A stretch of 64,000 bases of DNA from Nitrospira sp. (GTDB taxonomy: Bacteria; Nitrospirota; Nitrospiria; Nitrospirales; Nitrospiraceae), in NCBI GenBank assembly GCA_016873435.1, contig VGXF01000001.1:1-64000 (forward strand), read 5' to 3'. Shown piece by piece: positions 60,799-64,000 of the stretch. The notes beneath the pieces are model-generated. The model worked only from the letters and a program-made list of their open reading frames with translations, had not been told where the DNA came from and made no database searches. A program made the position numbers and the translations under genes. Numbering within the stretch: position 1 is the first letter of the stretch; each line of letters opens with the position of its first letter.

Positions 60799-60832
60799 AC
60801 GCTCCTACTGGTGATCGTACTGCGGAAAAAGG

Positions 60833-62074
60833 TTACTGCGGTTGCGCCAATTTCTCCAGCGCCTTGCCGGCCTCGGGCGTTCTCGGATAGGCCTCGACGA
60901 CCTGCTTGAACGCAGAGGAAGCGCGCGCCTTGTCGTTCAGCGCGGCATAGGCAAACCCCTTCTTGAGCAGGGCAGCCGGCGCCTTGGCGCTGTCTGGATA
61001 GGTTCGCTGCACGCGATCGAAGGCCTCTACTGCCTGGGCATAGTCCTTGGCGCCATAGTAACTCTCGCCCATCCAATACTGGGCATTGGCCGCCAGCTTT
61101 GAATTGGGATGATGCTCGATGAACCCCGCAAACTGCTTTCGGGCTGCCTCGTAATCGCCGTCCTTAAAGGCCTGGAGCGACCGTTCGTAGCTCTTCTCTT
61201 CACTAATCCCGGATGGTTCATTCGGTGCAGGAGCCACCCCCGCCGCGGTAGCGGCCCCCTCGTCTCTCGCCTGACGGGTGTCGGCGGCGCCAGTTGCGCG
61301 CGTTGCCCTCTTCCCTTCTTTTCCCTCTTTGCCGGGCTTGGCGCCCTTGCTCGCGCCGGCCTGCCCCATGCCTCGCAATGCCTTGGCCATCTCGTCCAGG
61401 CGGCGGTCCTGCTCGGCTTCCCGCGCCTCGATCGCCTCGCCGACCGTCCGCAGCGCCTTGGCCACTGAATTCACACTCTTGTTGACCTCCGCGACGTGCG
61501 CGGACAAGTCGGCCGTCTGCTGCTCGTCCTGCGTGAGCTTGTCGCTGAACTTGGTCAGTGCCACCTTGAATTCCGTCAGCACCTGTCCGAGCTGTGCCAG
61601 TTGCTTATCCTGGCCGTCCAGCCGCGCATCCACGGTCCTGGCCAGCGTACCAACGGTCTCCGCCAATTTCACCAGTTCCCCATGTGTGCGGTCACGCTCG
61701 GTTTTCAGCAGATTGGCCTGGTCGTGCTGAATCTTTTCCAGGACGTTCAGCCGCGCGGACGTCTTGTTGTCCACATCGTCCAGTCGCCGCTGCATGGCAT
61801 CGAACCGGTTGGCGCCCTTGTCCAAGTTGCCGCGCAGCTGCGGCAAATCTTCCTCGCGAAGCGTCGCGAGCTCCTGCTTAAAGCTCGCCCGGGCTTCCCC
61901 GATCATCTGATCGAGGTCCGCCCGCGCCTTGGCGAGCTTGGCGGACTGGTCCTTATCCTGCTTGACGAGGTCGGATGGCTGCACGCAGCCGGCCATCCCA
62001 GCCAGCAGCACACAGATGCTCACTACCCCTGCGATTTGAATGTGCCCGCGTCTTTGCCGCTCGCCGCTTGCCAC
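60833..62074 (-). CDS. CpoB/YbgF-like lipoprotein 2 (long coiled coil, TPR)
   Basis: The 413-residue precursor has lipobox AGMAG/C30. A much longer coiled-coil region (about 35-230) and a Lys/Glu-rich linker follow. The C-terminal TPR-like YbgF domain (YERSLQAFKDGDYEAARKQFAGFIEHHPNS, AQYWMGESYYGAKDYAQAVEAFDRV) is clear. It sits between pal (20 nt) and the shorter paralogue. The tandem pair suggests one spans further from its membrane. Confidence 0.9.
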   Translation of the reverse strand: MASGERQRRGHIQIAGVVSICVLLAGMAGCVQPSDLVKQDKDQSAKLAKARADLDQMIGEARASFKQELATLREEDLPQLRGNLDKGANRFDAMQRRLDDVDNKTSARLNVLEKIQHDQANLLKTERDRTHGELVKLAETVGTLARTVDARLDGQDKQLAQLGQVLTEFKVALTKFSDKLTQDEQQTADLSAHVAEVNKSVNSVAKALRTVGEAIEAREAEQDRRLDEMAKALRGMGQAGASKGAKPGKEGKEGKRATRATGAADTRQARDEGAATAAGVAPAPNEPSGISEEKSYERSLQAFKDGDYEAARKQFAGFIEHHPNSKLAANAQYWMGESYYGAKDYAQAVEAFDRVQRTYPDSAKAPAALLKKGFAYAALNDKARASSAFKQVVEAYPRTPEAGKALEKLAQPQ

Positions 62075-62094
62075 GCGCCCCTTGCCCTCTTGGT

Positions 62095-62691
62095 TTATTT
62101 CACCTTCACCACGAGATGGCCGCGCCGGTTCTTTTGATAGCAGTCTTCATTTTGTTCGCGGCAGAACGGCCGGTCCTTGCCGAACGATGCCACGGACAAC
62201 CGCTTGGCTTCCACGCCTAGATCCACCAGATAATTGCGTACGGCCTTGGCCCGCTTCTCACCCAACACCAGATTGTAGGCCTGCGTGCCGCGCTCATCGC
62301 AGTGCCCCTCGATCGTAAGCGCCCTGGCCCCATTTGCCTTCAACCACTGGGCATCCGTACCCAACGATTTCTTGGCGTCGTTCGTGATTGCCCAGCTGTC
62401 AAACGTGAAGAACGCGTCCTGGAGGCCGGAGCCGGCCGTCGCCGCCGCCTCCTGCTCCATTTCCTGCATCCGCCGTACGTCCGAGGACGGTTCGGCTTTT
62501 GCCACGGCAACGTTGTCCCTGACTCGCTCCTCCCCCGGAAGCGTCAGCGGCGCCGGGAGCGCCGGTTTCGCCTCGGCTGTGGTTTTCGAGCCCGACGTCC
62601 CCTCGATTGTTTTACTGCACCCCTGCGCAAACAGCACGAGGCATCCCACCATCATCATCGCGCAAATGGATCGACTCATTATAATCACCAT
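62095..62691 (-). CDS. pal: Peptidoglycan-associated lipoprotein Pal
   Basis: Pal anchors the outer membrane to peptidoglycan and pairs with TolB. The chosen start (MVIIMSRSICAMMM) gives 198 residues with a lipobox ending AQG/C. The C-terminal OmpA-like domain (AFFTFDSWAI...) contains the signature GHCDERGTQAYNLVLGEKRA. An eight-G run on the minus strand lies just ahead of the ATG and may serve as the ribosome-binding site; other in-frame ATG codons at 62679 and 62712 are possible. Confidence 0.93.
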   Translation of the reverse strand: MVIIMSRSICAMMMVGCLVLFAQGCSKTIEGTSGSKTTAEAKPALPAPLTLPGEERVRDNVAVAKAEPSSDVRRMQEMEQEAAATAGSGLQDAFFTFDSWAITNDAKKSLGTDAQWLKANGARALTIEGHCDERGTQAYNLVLGEKRAKAVRNYLVDLGVEAKRLSVASFGKDRPFCREQNEDCYQKNRRGHLVVKVK

Positions 62692-62714
62692 TCCCCCCCC
62701 TGAATCGGACATGA

Positions 62715-64000
62715 TTATCGCTTTTCCGCAGCTGGCCCCACCCTGGCGATCTCGACGGGCGACCAGGCGGGCATACTATCGCGGCCGCTAGCGGAGGTCA
62801 ATTGCTCCTGTTCCTTGCCATCACTGTTGATCATGTAGAGATGGGTCTTCCCTCCACCTGTCGAGCTGAACACCAGATGCCGCCCGTCCGGAGACCAGGA
62901 CGGCGAGTCGTCGACTCCCGCACCCGATGTTAATTGCTGCCGTTTCTGCCCATCCGGACTGATCAAGCAGATTTTGTACTGCCGCTGCTCGTTCCGGCAC
63001 ACGTAGGCAATCCAGTTGCCGCGCGGCGACCAGGCCGGTGCCGCATTGTAATCGCCGTCGAAGGTCAGCCGGCGGACATTGGAGCCATCGGCGCTCATCA
63101 AGTAGATCTGGGGCCTGCCGCCCCGATCGGACGTGAAGGCCAGCTCCTGCCCGGTCGGCGCCCACGCGGGCGACAGATCGCCCGCCGAGTGGACCGTGAG
63201 CCTCGTCAGCGCCTTGCTCTGCATGTCCATTGTGTAGAGTTCTGAATTGCCGTCCTGGCTGGTGGCAAATGCCAGCTTCGTACCATCCGGCGAAAGTGCC
63301 GGCGTGATATTCAATCCGGCCAGTGACACCAGCGATGACCGCTTACCGGTCGCCAAATCCAGCATTTCGATAGTCTGCCGCGTCCGGCTCTGATAGGACG
63401 TGAAGACAAGATACTTGCGGTCCGGCGACCACTGCGGCGTGATATTCAGAAATCCGTCGGCCGTCAACTGCCGAGCTCCGTGCCCGTCATATTCCATGAC
63501 AAACAGTTCCTTGGCACCCTTGTGCTCCGATACATAGACGATGCGCGTCTGCGCGATGCCCGGCTCGCCGGTGTAGCGGGCGACCAGCTCGTCTGCCAAC
63601 CGGTGCGTCATCTGCCGCAACAAGGGCCTCGATCCGACATACCGCTTGGCCGCGCCGATCTCTTCGCTGCCGTCGTCATAGACAAACCGATCAAGCAAAT
63701 AATCGGGCTCGCGTACGCCGATCACGCCCCAGACCAGCACCTTGATGCCGGCGCCGACCGCCTGGGTGAGTTTGGATTTATCCGGTTCCCCGGTCGCCGG
63801 GAGCCCCACGCCCAGTCTGCCCGTCTCGGCCACGGCGAAGACCTGCGAGCGGCGCAGATCGGCCGCCAGCACGGCGGCGGCGTCCTGTCCCGGATGCGCG
63901 GGCACCGTGCCATCCTGAAAGCCCAGTACGCCGATCGGGATCTTTTGAAAATCCGGACGCGTGGCTTCAAGATAGACGTCCGCAGCATCGGATTCCAACA
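62715..64000 (-). CDS. tolB: Tol-Pal system protein TolB (partial, 5' end beyond window)
   Basis: TolB is a periplasmic Tol-Pal component that binds Pal. About 428 codons are present and the frame runs off the right end of the window, so the signal peptide and first residues are missing. The N-terminal domain (PIGVLGFQDGT, AAVLAADLRRSQVF) is followed by WD40-like propeller repeats (ITPQWSPDRKYLVFTSYQS, LSPAWAPTGQELAFTSDRGG, DDSPSWSPDGRHLVFSS). It is 23 nt before pal. Confidence 0.95.
   Translation of the reverse strand, partial: LESDAADVYLEATRPDFQKIPIGVLGFQDGTVPAHPGQDAAAVLAADLRRSQVFAVAETGRLGVGLPATGEPDKSKLTQAVGAGIKVLVWGVIGVREPDYLLDRFVYDDGSEEIGAAKRYVGSRPLLRQMTHRLADELVARYTGEPGIAQTRIVYVSEHKGAKELFVMEYDGHGARQLTADGFLNITPQWSPDRKYLVFTSYQSRTRQTIEMLDLATGKRSSLVSLAGLNITPALSPDGTKLAFATSQDGNSELYTMDMQSKALTRLTVHSAGDLSPAWAPTGQELAFTSDRGGRPQIYLMSADGSNVRRLTFDGDYNAAPAWSPRGNWIAYVCRNEQRQYKICLISPDGQKRQQLTSGAGVDDSPSWSPDGRHLVFSSTGGGKTHLYMINSDGKEQEQLTSASGRDSMPAWSPVEIARVGPAAEKR

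Overview
The window reads as one contiguous piece of chromosome from a GC-rich, Gram-negative, diderm bacterium. The Tol-Pal genes, lipoproteins with lipoboxes, TatC, HtrA and c-type cytochromes support an outer membrane. The gene set and protein flavour (multihaem cytochromes, small Gly-rich RRM proteins, an archaeal-type glycogen debranching enzyme, a MerA-like/TVP38 pair) fit Nitrospirota, most likely a Nitrospira-like nitrifier. This is inference from recognition; there is no 16S gene here to confirm it.

Positions 1-17614, all on the minus strand, form an unbroken transcription/translation block. In the direction of transcription it runs tRNA-Tyr, tRNA-Gly, tRNA-Thr, tuf2, rpmG, tRNA-Trp, secE, nusG, rplK, rplA, rplJ-rplL, rpoB, rpoC, rpsL, rpsG, fusA, tuf1. 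Two perfect TTGACA-17-TATAAT promoters drive it, one ahead of tRNA-Tyr and one ahead of rpsL. The two tuf copies look identical. rplJ and rplL share one uninterrupted reading frame, so the ribosomal stalk proteins L10 and L12 may be made as a fusion as well as from an internal L12 start.

Positions 17615-34608 are a mixed housekeeping and accessory region: DUF4321 protein, uvrB, several small hypotheticals, a TPS-adhesin-like fragment, a CCA-adding enzyme homologue, a decayed transposase tail, a DUF3047 / MerA-like flavoprotein / TVP38 cassette, a glycogen debranching enzyme, a beta-helix lipoprotein, coaE, trxB, thiI, a Cys-rich secreted protein and queG.

Positions 34609-47415 hold mutS2, a DUF3565 protein, two paralogous Gly-rich RRM proteins that share a duplicated 5' leader with compensating U/C changes, and a tight minus-strand operon htrA-tatC-mrp-moeA-mobB-hexahaem cytochrome-ABC ATPase-ABC permease. 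A lipoprotein lies upstream of that operon.

Positions 47416-54029 are accessory: a family 2 glycosyltransferase, a polytopic membrane protein and a NodU/CmcH-type carbamoyltransferase (probably surface-polymer related), a caspase-fold lipoprotein lacking its catalytic cysteine, and a small cytochrome c.

Positions 54417-64000 form another long minus-strand operon: tolB (cut by the window end), pal, two tandem CpoB/YbgF-like lipoproteins, mutL, miaA, mtnP, a PfkB kinase, a 28-codon packed micro-ORF, and rodZ. No CRISPR array, intact insertion sequence, prophage or rRNA gene was seen.
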